NCBI GenBank assembly: GCA_046330225.1
Contig: JAXLTD010000002.1
Span: forward strand, 310,001 to 374,000
Direction of reading: 5' to 3'
Length of the DNA: 64,000 bases
DNA from: CANJIV01 sp046330225
GTDB taxonomy: Bacteria > Actinomycetota > Thermoleophilia > Solirubrobacterales > Solirubrobacteraceae
The position numbers were made by a program, and so were the translations under genes. Every line of letters starts with the position of its first letter. Within the stretch, counting starts at the first letter, position 1. The notes under the pieces are model-generated. The model had not been told where the DNA came from and did no database searches. It was given only the letters and a program-made list of their open reading frames with translations. This document shows, in pieces, positions 1 to 10,040 of this stretch.

Positions 1-251
1 CCGAGGTGCTGGGAACGCGCAGCGCGCCGCCGGGCACCGACGAGATCCTGGACGAGCTCGACTGGGTGCTGAGCTGCGCCGTCGACCACATGGGCCCGGA
101 GCGGGCGGCGCGCTACCTGCGGAAGTTCTACCCCTGGTACGTCGAGCGCCTCGGGGGCGGCGCCGCCCTGCAGGACGCGCTCCAGCGGACGGCCTCGGTC
201 GACGAGGCCCGTGCCGTGCTCGGCCGCGTGCGCGCCGCGGTCGTGGCCTGA
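1..251 (+). CDS. dusB: tRNA-dihydrouridine synthase, C-terminal end (partial)
   Basis: The 3' end of a gene that begins before the window; about 83 residues are visible. The segment reading HMGPERAARYLRKFYPWY is the conserved C-terminal helical region of the Dus/NifR3 family, which reduces uridine to dihydrouridine in tRNA D-loops with FMN and NADPH. The FMN-binding barrel and catalytic Cys lie upstream and cannot be checked. A dusB gene next to greA and lysS is a common arrangement in Firmicutes and Actinobacteria, which supports the call. The frame is open from the first complete codon at position 3 to the TGA at 249-251. Confidence 0.8.
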   Translation, partial: EVLGTRSAPPGTDEILDELDWVLSCAVDHMGPERAARYLRKFYPWYVERLGGGAALQDALQRTASVDEARAVLGRVRAAVVA

Positions 252-372
252 GCGGGGGCGGCCGGCCTCGCCTGCGCACACCGCCCGCAGGCGCGTGGCG
301 CGAGGAAGCCGGCCAGTCCGCCCGGTCACCGGCAGGCGCGCCAACGCGCCAAGTCCGGCTGGCTGCGGCCGC

Positions 373-378
373 TATACT
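373..378 (+). promoter_or_regulatory. -10 element ahead of greA leader
   Basis: TATACT sits 84 nt before the greA start codon and is unusually AT-rich for this sequence. No good -35 hexamer is visible at 16-18 nt spacing. The predicted transcript would carry the hairpin at 412-436 in its leader. Confidence 0.4.
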
Positions 379-411
379 CCGCCGCTCGCATACCCCAGCG
401 CCGCACGAATC

Positions 412-436
412 CCCCGCCGTTGCGCGGGGTTTCTTT
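412..436 (+). terminator. hairpin with T-rich tail in the greA leader
   Basis: CCCCGC (412-417) pairs with GCGGGG (424-429) around a 6-nt loop and is followed by TTTCTTTC, one of the few T-rich stretches in the window. It lies between the TATACT element and the greA start codon, so it can act as an attenuator of greA or as the terminator of dusB. Confidence 0.5.
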
Positions 437-461
437 CGGCGCCGACACCCAGGGACCGACC

Positions 462-944
462 ATGCAGAAGGACGTCATCCTCACCCCAGAGGGCCTCGAG
501 AAGCTCCAGGCCGAGCTCGAGCACCTCCAGACCGACAAGCGCCGCGAGGTGGCCCAGCGCATCAAGGAAGCGCGCGAGTTCGGCGACATCTCGGAGAACT
601 CCGAGTACGACGACGCGAAGAACGAGCAGGCGATGCTCGAGCAGCGCATCGCCCAGCTCGAGGACAAGCTGCGCGCCGCCACGGTGATCGACTCGTCCGA
701 GCTCTCGACCGACATCGTCCGGGTCGGGTCCGTGGTCCACGTCAAGGACGAGAAGACGGGCAAGTCGCAGAAGTTCACGATCGTGGGGTCGGCCGAGGCC
801 AAGCCCGCCGACGCGAAGCTCTCGAACGAGTCGCCGGTCGGCAAGGCGCTCGTGGGGCGCAAGCGCAACGACGTCGTGACCGTGCAGGTCCCGCGCGGCC
901 CGGCCCGCAAGCTGAAGATCACCAAGATCGACGTCGGGCTCTAA
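462..944 (+). CDS. greA: transcription elongation factor GreA
   Basis: 160 residues, the usual GreA length. GreA enters the RNA polymerase secondary channel and stimulates cleavage of backtracked transcripts. The N-terminal coiled coil (about residues 1-75) carries the family motif EFGDISENSEYDDAK with the acidic tip residues. The C-terminal FKBP-like domain contains SPVGKALVGRK. I chose the ATG at 462 rather than an upstream GTG at 420 because the family begins right at the 'LTPEGLEKL' segment and the upstream option would run through the leader hairpin. The gene lies between dusB and lysS. The hairpin in its leader suggests premature termination as a control. Confidence 0.95.
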   Translation: MQKDVILTPEGLEKLQAELEHLQTDKRREVAQRIKEAREFGDISENSEYDDAKNEQAMLEQRIAQLEDKLRAATVIDSSELSTDIVRVGSVVHVKDEKTGKSQKFTIVGSAEAKPADAKLSNESPVGKALVGRKRNDVVTVQVPRGPARKLKITKIDVGL

Positions 945-984
945 GAAGCTGTCGCAGAACCCCGCCCGCCGCAGGCGCGCGCAG

Positions 985-990
985 TAGCCT
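985..990 (+). promoter_or_regulatory. -10 element of lysS (leaderless type)
   Basis: TAGCCT, with 8 nt to the GTG start at 999, so transcription would begin at or next to the start codon. One of a recurrent set in this window. Confidence 0.45.
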
Positions 991-998
991 GCGCGTCC

Positions 999-2498
999 GT
1001 GCCTCCGCCACCTCCCGACCGCGACGGCCCCGAGGGCACGGAGCCGGCGCCCGAGCTCTCGGCGCTGCTCGCCGCCCGGCGGGCAAAGCTCGACCGGCTG
1101 CGGCTGGCCGGCGTCGATCCGTTTCCCGCGAGCTTCTCCGGGGTCGAGCCGATCGGCGCGGTGCGCGACCGCTACGAAGACCGGATCGCGCCCGGCGAGG
1201 AGACCGAGGACCGCATCCGCGTCGCTGGCCGGCTCGCCGCCCGCCGCGGCTCGGGCAAGGCGGCCTTCCTGGACCTCGTCGACCGGACCGGCCGCCTCCA
1301 GATCATGGCCCGGGTCGACGTTCTCGGGACGGAGGCGTTCGAGCGTCTGCTGTCACTCGACCTCGGTGACCTTCTCGGCATCGACGGCGCGCCGATCCGG
1401 ACCCGCCGCGGAGAGCTGTCTCTGCTCGCGCACGACGCAACCCTGCTGGCGAAGTCCCTGCGGCCGCCGCCCGACAAGCATCACGGCCTCACCGACGTCG
1501 AGACTCGCTTCCGCCGCCGGGAGCTCGACCTCATCGCCAACGCGGAGGCGCGCACGCTCTTCGTCACCCGCGCCCGGATCATCTCAGCGATTCGCCGCGA
1601 GCTCGACGCGGCCGGCTTCGTTGAGGTCGAGACGCCGGTGCTCCAGCCGCTGTACGGCGGCGCGAATGCCCGGCCGTTCACCACGCACTTCAACGCGCTG
1701 CACCGCGACATGTTCCTGCGCATCGCCACCGAGCTCTACCTCAAGCGCCTGATCGTCGGCGGCCTCGAGCGCGTCTACGAGCTCGGCAAGGACTTCCGCA
1801 ACGAGGGCCTGTCGCCGAAGCACAACCCGGAGTTCACGATGCTCGAGTGGTACGAGGCCTACGCGGACGCCCAGGACGTCGCCGCGCGCTGCGAGGCGCT
1901 CGTGGCCGTGGCTGCGGCCACGGCCGGATACGACGGCGAGCTGGACTTCACGCCGCCGTGGCGGCGCGCGACCCTGCGGGACGCGATCGGCGAGCGCACC
2001 GGGGTCGACATCCTCGCGAACCGCGACCGTGACGGCCTGGCGGCGGCGATGACGGCTGCCGGCCTGGAGGCGCCGGCCGGCGACACGTGGCCGCAGCTCG
2101 TCGACGAGCTCGTCTCCAAGCACGTCGAGCCCGATCTCGTGCACCCGACCTTCCTCACCGACTATCCGGTTGAGCTCTCGCCCTTCGCCAAGCGCCGGCG
2201 CGACGATCCGACCCTCGTCGAGCGCTTCGAAGCGTTCGCCGGGGGCATCGAAATCGCCAACGGCTTCTCGGAGCTCAACGATCCCGACGATCAGCGGGCG
2301 CGCTTCGAATCCCAGCGCGCTGCTGCGGCGGCAGGGGACGAGGAGGCCCAGCCGTTCGACGAGGGGTATCTCGCCGCCCTCGAGCAGGGCATGCCGCCGA
2401 CCGGCGGGATCGGCATCGGGATCGACCGCCTCGTCATGCTGCTGACGGGCCGGCGCACGATCCGCGAGGTCGTGCTCTTCCCGGCGATGCGGGACTGA
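999..2498 (+). CDS. lysS: lysyl-tRNA synthetase, class II
   Basis: 499 residues with a GTG start. The enzyme charges tRNA-Lys in the cytoplasm. An OB-fold anticodon-binding domain (about residues 50-165) is followed by the class II catalytic core. Motif 1 lies around FVEVETPVLQPLYGGANARPF, motif 2 around FRNEGLSPKHNPEFTMLEWY, and motif 3 is GGIGIGIDRLVMLLTG with the terminal Arg region near residue 480. There is no Shine-Dalgarno sequence. TAGCCT lies 8 nt before the GTG, which fits a leaderless mRNA. In many actinobacteria lysS is followed by lsr2 and clpC; here clpC follows with no lsr2 between. Function is well supported. Confidence 0.96.
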   Translation: MPPPPPDRDGPEGTEPAPELSALLAARRAKLDRLRLAGVDPFPASFSGVEPIGAVRDRYEDRIAPGEETEDRIRVAGRLAARRGSGKAAFLDLVDRTGRLQIMARVDVLGTEAFERLLSLDLGDLLGIDGAPIRTRRGELSLLAHDATLLAKSLRPPPDKHHGLTDVETRFRRRELDLIANAEARTLFVTRARIISAIRRELDAAGFVEVETPVLQPLYGGANARPFTTHFNALHRDMFLRIATELYLKRLIVGGLERVYELGKDFRNEGLSPKHNPEFTMLEWYEAYADAQDVAARCEALVAVAAATAGYDGELDFTPPWRRATLRDAIGERTGVDILANRDRDGLAAAMTAAGLEAPAGDTWPQLVDELVSKHVEPDLVHPTFLTDYPVELSPFAKRRRDDPTLVERFEAFAGGIEIANGFSELNDPDDQRARFESQRAAAAAGDEEAQPFDEGYLAALEQGMPPTGGIGIGIDRLVMLLTGRRTIREVVLFPAMRD

Positions 2499-2573
2499 TC
2501 CCGGCGGTCGCGCCGGCCGGGACGCCCGCTCCTTCCGTCAGTTTCGCCGGAAAGGGACCGACAGGCCGGTTGG

Positions 2574-2579
2574 TAGACT
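2574..2579 (+). promoter_or_regulatory. -10 element upstream of clpC leader ORF
   Basis: TAGACT, ending 5 nt before an ATG at 2585 that opens a 43-codon reading frame. It would produce a clpC transcript with a leader of about 160 nt. No convincing -35 is seen. Confidence 0.4.
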
Positions 2580-2584
2580 GCCGC

Positions 2585-2716
2585 ATGGCCGCCGACCGTT
2601 TCCCGATTGCTCATCCATCCGGCCCGTCCGGCCGAATACAGGGTGAGGACTCGGGCCGTCTCGCGACCGCAGTCCAGGACCGCCCCTCGACCAACCCGCC
2701 ACGCCAGCGGAACTGA
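2585..2716 (+). CDS. possible 43-aa leader ORF upstream of clpC
   Basis: An ATG directly behind the TAGACT element opens a 43-codon frame ending in TGA at 2714-2716, 30 nt before the clpC start codon. The product is hydrophilic (begins MAADRFPIAHPSGPSG) and resembles nothing I recognise. Its position suggests a leaderless upstream ORF whose translation could affect clpC expression. High-GC sequence produces short open frames easily, so coding is uncertain; the evidence is only the promoter-start spacing and the open frame. Confidence 0.3.
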   Translation: MAADRFPIAHPSGPSGRIQGEDSGRLATAVQDRPSTNPPRQRN

Positions 2717-2746
2717 CCCACGGCCTGCAGGAAGGACCTTCTCCGT

Positions 2747-5335
<2,589 letters not shown>

Positions 5336-5341
5336 CGGGCC

Positions 5342-5365
5342 CGGGGGGCGGCGTGCCGCCCCCCG
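5342..5365. terminator. bidirectional hairpin between clpC and tetR
   Basis: A GC-only stem: GGGGGGCGG (5343-5351) pairs with CCGCCCCCC (5356-5364) around CGTG, with one more C-G pair outside. There is no U-tract, as is usual for actinobacterial terminators. It lies between convergent genes and could serve both. Confidence 0.55.
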
Positions 5366-5410
5366 AGCCGTTCCCAGGCAAGCTGCCGGCCTGAGCCGCC
5401 GCGCGACGGC

Positions 5411-6040
5411 TTACGGCCCTTTGGCCGTGCGACCGGCGGACTCGCGTTCGGCGGACCGCGCCGTCTCAACCACGCTCATCAGCGTGTCCTGCAGGATGCG
5501 CATCACGGGCTCGCTGGGCGCGCCGGACGCCCGGGCCTCGTCGAGTGCCGTCTCGGCGAATCCGAGGTAGGCCTGGAGGGCGAGATGGACCAGCGGCGGC
5601 GGATCGGGCGTCCCGAGGTGGTTCTGGGAGATGCTCGCGATGATGATCTCCCGGTAGCGGGCAACGGTGCCGGCCACCTCGGGATCGCTGGCCGTGCTGC
5701 AGTGCCGGTAGATGCGCCAGGCGTCGCTCGGGACGAGTGCGTGCTCGGCCAGCCGGGACAGGTTCGCGGCGAGGCGCTCCGGGAGGGGCACGGTCTCGTC
5801 GACCGACCAGTCGCCGGTGAGGTCGCTGCCGGCCCGGTCGGCCACGGCGGCGACGACATCCGGGCGGCCGCGCGGGAAGTAGTGGTAGAGGAGGTTGCGC
5901 GTGACCTGTGCCCGGTCCGCCAGCTCCTCGAGCGAGAACTCCGCGAATCCGTGCTCGGCGAGAAGTGGAACCGCCGCTCGCACCAGCTGCTCCCGACGGG
6001 CCTCCCGGGGCAACCGGCTTCGCGTGTGGGCTGCAGCCAC
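5411..6040 (-). CDS. TetR/AcrR family transcriptional regulator
   Basis: 209 residues from a GTG start. The N-terminal helix-turn-helix is clear: RREQLVRAAVPLLAEHGF, then SLEELADRAQVTRNLLYHYF at about residues 15-60. The C-terminal ligand-binding helical domain is of the KstR2/AcrR type and not assignable to a ligand. A longer frame runs upstream to 6157, but those codons overlap the divergent promoter and do not look like TetR sequence, so I place the start at 6040. It is divergent from the exported protein gene at 6186. An inverted repeat across that gene's -35 box is the likely operator, so it probably represses that gene. Confidence 0.85.
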   Translation of the reverse strand: MAAAHTRSRLPREARREQLVRAAVPLLAEHGFAEFSLEELADRAQVTRNLLYHYFPRGRPDVVAAVADRAGSDLTGDWSVDETVPLPERLAANLSRLAEHALVPSDAWRIYRHCSTASDPEVAGTVARYREIIIASISQNHLGTPDPPPLVHLALQAYLGFAETALDEARASGAPSEPVMRILQDTLMSVVETARSAERESAGRTAKGP

Positions 6041-6113
6041 GGGCCGGAGTATCGCGCATCGGCGGGTCGGTTCCAGCTGGGCCCGCGAGGTCCGCGCCGG
6101 GCCTCGTTTCCGC

Positions 6114-6130
6114 GTTGACAGGCCGTAAAC
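6114..6130. promoter_or_regulatory. candidate TetR operator
   Basis: GTTGAC, 5-nt spacer, GTAAAC: an imperfect inverted repeat (5 of 6 positions symmetrical) that covers the -35 box of the promoter for the gene at 6186. The gap between divergent tetR and target is where such regulators bind. Confidence 0.45.
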
Positions 6131-6143
6131 ACGCACATAGGAT
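6115..6143 (+). promoter_or_regulatory. sigma-70-type promoter for the exported protein gene
   Basis: TTGACA (6115-6120), 17-nt spacer, TAGGAT (6138-6143). It is the best-matched -35/-10 pair in the first 20 kb. The predicted start near 6150 leaves a leader of about 36 nt holding AGGAGGA. Confidence 0.75.
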
Positions 6144-6185
6144 CGCGGGACCGGCAATCCGCGATGTTCGATTCAGGAGGATGGG

Positions 6186-7631
6186 ATGCCCGCTCGTCGC
6201 CCCGCCCGGATAGCTCGCCTCGCGACCCCGGCGGTCCGCCGCGGCGCTGCGGCGATCGGATTGGCCGCTGCGATGCTGGCGGCGGCGACTGCCCCGGCCG
6301 TGGCGAGCACCAGCTACCTGCCGCCGGCCTTGGCGAAGCTGACGAACGCGCGCTACGGGCACGACTGCTTCTGGGCGCCCCCCAAGGGCATGGACTACGG
6401 GAACCTGCCGGGCGCCCTGCCGATCCAGAAGCCGAACCTCTACCCGGACGTCGGCTCGACGTACTTCGTCGGGCAGTACATCCTCCCCGCTGGGGCGACC
6501 CTCACGCTGCGCGGCACCTATCCCGAGGAGCGGTACCTCTCGTACACGATGTTCGGGTCCGTCGGCGGCGGCCAGCTCGGCCCCGGCGACCATCTCCGGG
6601 ACGTGCAGATCCTGCCCGATCGCGGTTCGGTCAACCCGTTCATCACCGGCAACCGGCGCGACCGGCGGCCGCGTCACTACACGCTTCGCATCGTGCACGG
6701 CGCGGTTCCGAGCGTCCGGGCCCGCAACACGATCTACACGGGGCCCGCCGACCCCGCCACCCGCCTGGGCATGAGCATCCGGAACTATCTCCCGGCGCGA
6801 GGCAAGGACGGCACGGGGGGCGCCGGACTGCCGAAGCTGACGCTCAGCCTGGCCGACGGGCGCACGCTGACCGGATCCGCTGCCTGCCAGGTCCTCCAGC
6901 CCACGAAGGACAAGAGCACCTCCACGTTCCCGGCCGACCAGTGGAAGGCGCTCGTCGCGGGCTCTGCGGATCCCGCGAATGCCCCGTCGGCCAACCCCCC
7001 GAAGTGGGAGCGCTTCTGGAATGCCGCGTACAACGTGGCCGGCGCGTTCGTGGCCGACCAGGCGCGCCGGCTGGCTCTGTACCCCCCGGCGGACACCGGC
7101 GGCTTCCAGTCCAATCCCGACACGCGCTACCTGCTCACCTCCACGAGCCTGAACTACGGCAAGGTCCTCACGGTGACCGGGAAGCTGCCGACCTTCCCCG
7201 CCACCCTTCCGAATGCCGCGCGGTGGGCGCCGGGCGCCTTCCAGGTCCGCTACTGGTCGCTTTGCACGGGCTCCTCGCCGGTCACGGGCCTCGGCTACGA
7301 CTGCGTCTACGACCAGCAGGTCCCGCTGCGGAGCGGCCGCCGCTACACCCTCGTGGTCAGCCGCCCGGCGGACCGGCCCCGGAACGCCACGCCGGCCTGT
7401 GGCTACCGGTGGCTCACGTTCGGCGCCGGGGAGAACTACCCGGATCCCGCCGCGCGGTCGCATGTCGGGACGCTGTACATGCGGTTCATGGTCGCGAACC
7501 CGTCGTTCGCGCAGGCACCCCAGAAGGTGACGCGGCCCGGCACCGAGGCTGCCGTGATGGGGCCCTACTTCCCGCGGTCCCAGTACACGAGCCGCGCCGC
7601 GTTCGAGCGGCGCGGCTGCGCGAAGCCGTGA
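6186..7631 (+). CDS. conserved exported protein of unknown function
   Basis: 481 residues. A typical Sec signal peptide (Arg-rich start, hydrophobic stretch to about residue 36, cleavage near AVAS) is followed by a soluble beta-rich protein. A block with LPAGATLTLRGTYPEERYLSY and LPDRGSVNPF resembles an uncharacterised actinobacterial exported family in which similar blocks recur; I know no function for it. Six Cys residues in the mature part could form disulphides. AGGAGGA six nt before the ATG fixes the start. It has its own strong promoter and is divergent from the TetR regulator, so it is probably induced by a small molecule. A 13-bp hairpin ends the unit. Confidence 0.7.
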   Translation: MPARRPARIARLATPAVRRGAAAIGLAAAMLAAATAPAVASTSYLPPALAKLTNARYGHDCFWAPPKGMDYGNLPGALPIQKPNLYPDVGSTYFVGQYILPAGATLTLRGTYPEERYLSYTMFGSVGGGQLGPGDHLRDVQILPDRGSVNPFITGNRRDRRPRHYTLRIVHGAVPSVRARNTIYTGPADPATRLGMSIRNYLPARGKDGTGGAGLPKLTLSLADGRTLTGSAACQVLQPTKDKSTSTFPADQWKALVAGSADPANAPSANPPKWERFWNAAYNVAGAFVADQARRLALYPPADTGGFQSNPDTRYLLTSTSLNYGKVLTVTGKLPTFPATLPNAARWAPGAFQVRYWSLCTGSSPVTGLGYDCVYDQQVPLRSGRRYTLVVSRPADRPRNATPACGYRWLTFGAGENYPDPAARSHVGTLYMRFMVANPSFAQAPQKVTRPGTEAAVMGPYFPRSQYTSRAAFERRGCAKP

Positions 7632-7651
7632 TCTGATCGGGCTGGCCGGAT

Positions 7652-7680
7652 CGGCGGCGGGGCACCCTGCCCCGCCGCCG
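7652..7680. terminator. bidirectional terminator hairpin
   Basis: A perfect 13-bp GC-rich stem (7652-7664 with 7668-7680) around a CCC loop, between two convergent genes ending at 7631 and 7692. No U-tract. Confidence 0.7.
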
Positions 7681-7691
7681 CCCGGGGCGTG

Positions 7692-8348
7692 TCAGCCGGC
7701 GACCCGCACCGACTGGCCGAACACGATGCACGCGGCGCTCGCCGTGTTGCGTCCGACCTCGCGCGTTCCGCCGGTGACCGAGGCCCCGGTGCCGTTCTGG
7801 TACAGCGAGAACTCGAACTGCGTCGAACCTCCGGCGGTGACGGAGTAGACGGCCCCGGCCGGGACGAGCGTGCTGTCCACGGCCGTCCCGATTCGGCGGG
7901 CGAGGTTCACCGGCGCGCCGGAGCCGTTGACGAGTCCGAGCACCAGCCCCGGATCCTCCTTGCCGGCCGTGCCGTTCTGGTCGATGCACGTCGCGCGCAG
8001 CGTGCCGATGCCCGGGAGGTACGCCAGGCCGAACGGCGCGCTCTGCCCGTTGTCGAACACCTCGACGCCGCGACCGAAGGCCCTGGCCAGGCCGGCGCCC
8101 CGGACGGCGGGCGGCACGACGAGGTAGCGCGACGGGATCTTGCCGCGGCTGGCGCCGGAGCGGGCGGTGGCGACGAGCTTGCCCGCGGCCGTCGCGTTGA
8201 GCACGCCGGCCGAGACCGCCTTCTTGCCGTTCACCGCCCCGGCGTTCCGAGCGTAGGTCACGATCGCGGCGGCAGCGGTGCCGCCGAGCGCGACGAACAG
8301 GGCGATGAGCGCGATCGCCATTGCGGGCGATGGAGCCTTGATTCGCAT
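7692..8348 (-). CDS. small exported protein with Thermoleophilia-type N-terminus
   Basis: 218 residues. The N-terminus MRIKAPSPAMAIALIALFVA is a signal/anchor segment of a type that opens very many secreted proteins in Solirubrobacterales. It is followed by a VNGKKAVSAG segment, often repeated in relatives, and a beta-rich C-terminal half with two Cys. I recognise no catalytic motif. GGGAGGA six nt upstream of the ATG decides the start; a longer frame upstream has no ribosome site and lies in the gap before radA. Cell-surface or secreted location is inferred; function is unknown. Confidence 0.65.
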   Translation of the reverse strand: MRIKAPSPAMAIALIALFVALGGTAAAAIVTYARNAGAVNGKKAVSAGVLNATAAGKLVATARSGASRGKIPSRYLVVPPAVRGAGLARAFGRGVEVFDNGQSAPFGLAYLPGIGTLRATCIDQNGTAGKEDPGLVLGLVNGSGAPVNLARRIGTAVDSTLVPAGAVYSVTAGGSTQFEFSLYQNGTGASVTGGTREVGRNTASAACIVFGQSVRVAG

Positions 8349-8518
8349 GCGGGTCCTCCCAGGTGGATGGTGTGCGAACGCCCCCCCGGCGGCGCCGGGC
8401 AGGCAGGGGAGCCCGTGCCCGCCGTGGCAGCACCCCCAAGCCACAACCGGCCCGCGGAGCCAAAGTCGCGGTGAGCGGACGAAATCGCAGGCGGCATGAG
8501 CGCCGCCGGGGCGTCCCG

Positions 8519-8524
8519 TACGCT
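8519..8524 (+). promoter_or_regulatory. -10 element of radA (leaderless type)
   Basis: TACGCT with 6 nt to the ATG at 8531. No Shine-Dalgarno sequence is present. Confidence 0.45.
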
Positions 8525-8530
8525 CGCACG

Positions 8531-9928
8531 ATGGCCCGTCCCGCAACCCGCTTCGTCTGTTCCGAGTGCGGTCACGCTGAGCCCAAGTGGCACGGCCGCT
8601 GCCCCGGGTGCGAGGCCTGGAACACCCTGGCCGAGGAGCGCGCGCCCGCGGCAGCGCCGGGCGCGAGCCGCCGCGGCCCGTCTGGCGCCCGGGCCGCCGC
8701 GCCGCGGCGCCTGGCCGACGTCGAGGCCGAAGCCTCGGTGCGCATTCCGACCGGCATCGGCGAGTTCGACCGCGTGCTCGGCGGCGGGATCGTGCCGGGC
8801 TCGCTCATCCTGCTGGGCGGCGCTCCCGGCATCGGCAAGTCGACTCTCACGACGCAGGCGCTGGGCCGCCTGGCGGGCGCGGGCCGGCGCGTCCTGTGCG
8901 TGTCCGGGGAGGAGTCGGCCGCCCAGATCCGGCTGCGCGCCGAGCGGCTCGGGGAGCACGCCCTCGACGTCCCGGTGGTCACGGAGACCGACCTCGACAC
9001 CGTGGTGGCGACGCTCGAGGCTGAGCGGCCCGAGGTCTGCGTCGTCGATTCGGTCCAGACGCTCCACGCCGCCCAGCTCGACGGGGCCGCGGGATCCGTG
9101 GGCCAGGTGCGGGAGGCGGCCGACCGGCTCGTGCGCATCGCCAAGGCGCACGCGATCGCGGTGATCCTCGTCGGGCACGTGACGAAGGACGGGTCGCTCG
9201 CCGGCCCGCGGGTGCTCGAGCACGTCGTCGACTGCGTCCTGCAGTTCGACGGGGAGCGCGAGCGGCTCTACCGCACGCTGCGGGCGCTGAAGAACCGCTT
9301 CGGGTCCACGAGCGACGCGGGCGTGTTCGAGATGCGCGGCGCCGGCCTCGCCGAGGTCCCCGACGCGTCGGCGGTGTTCGTCGGCGCCGCCACCGGCGCT
9401 CCGGGCAGCGCCGTGCTCGCGGCGATGGAGGGGTCGCGGCCGCTGCTCGTCGAAGTTCAGGCCCTCGTCTCGCCCTCCGAGCTCGAGCCGCCTCGGCGGG
9501 TCGTCAACGGGATCGACCGCAACCGCCTCGCCCTCGTGCTCGCCGTCCTCGGCCGGCACGCCGGCGTGGGCCTCGGCAACGCGGACGTGTTCGTCAACGT
9601 CGTCGGCGGCCTGCGGGCTGACGAGCCAGGGGCCGACCTTGCGGTCGCCCTCGCGGTCGCGAGCGCCGCCCGCGGCGTCCCGCTCGGACCGGAAGCCGGG
9701 GCGGGACCCGTGGCGTGCTTCGGCGAGGTCGGGCTCACCGGCGAGCTGCGGCCGGTGGGCCACGCCGAACGGCGCCTGGCCGAGGCGGCGCGGTTCGGCC
9801 TGCGCCCGGTCGTGATTCCCGACGGATCCGCTGGCGATGCGGCGCCCGGGCCCGGCGTGCACCTCGCGGCGACCCTGCGCGCCGCATTGGCCGCGGCCCT
9901 GCCGGCCGCCCGCCGGGCAGCGGCCTGA
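8531..9928 (+). CDS. radA: DNA repair protein RadA
   Basis: 465 residues. RadA is a RecA-like ATPase that promotes branch migration in recombination. Domains in order: a C4 zinc finger (C10, C13 and the CPGC pair near residue 27), a RecA core with Walker A GGAPGIGKST at about residue 97 and the RadA-specific KNRFG motif near residue 257, and a C-terminal Lon-like domain. The start is the ATG directly before the zinc finger; upstream codons of the longer frame are not RadA-like. It sits beside disA, as in Bacillus, where RadA modulates DisA activity. Expected leaderless from TACGCT. Confidence 0.96.
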   Translation: MARPATRFVCSECGHAEPKWHGRCPGCEAWNTLAEERAPAAAPGASRRGPSGARAAAPRRLADVEAEASVRIPTGIGEFDRVLGGGIVPGSLILLGGAPGIGKSTLTTQALGRLAGAGRRVLCVSGEESAAQIRLRAERLGEHALDVPVVTETDLDTVVATLEAERPEVCVVDSVQTLHAAQLDGAAGSVGQVREAADRLVRIAKAHAIAVILVGHVTKDGSLAGPRVLEHVVDCVLQFDGERERLYRTLRALKNRFGSTSDAGVFEMRGAGLAEVPDASAVFVGAATGAPGSAVLAAMEGSRPLLVEVQALVSPSELEPPRRVVNGIDRNRLALVLAVLGRHAGVGLGNADVFVNVVGGLRADEPGADLAVALAVASAARGVPLGPEAGAGPVACFGEVGLTGELRPVGHAERRLAEAARFGLRPVVIPDGSAGDAAPGPGVHLAATLRAALAAALPAARRAAA

Positions 9929-10026
9929 CGCCCGCCGTCCCGCCGCGCGCCTCCGAGCTGGCGCGGCGCGATCCGCCCCGGCTTCTGGGCCTGCCGAAGG
10001 TGGGGCCAGGGACAAGAAATACCCGC

Positions 10027-10032
10027 TAGAAT
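10027..10032 (+). promoter_or_regulatory. -10 element of disA (leaderless type)
   Basis: TAGAAT, 8 nt before the ATG at 10041. It would give disA a start separate from radA. Confidence 0.5.
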
Positions 10033-10040
10033 GGGGCTTC

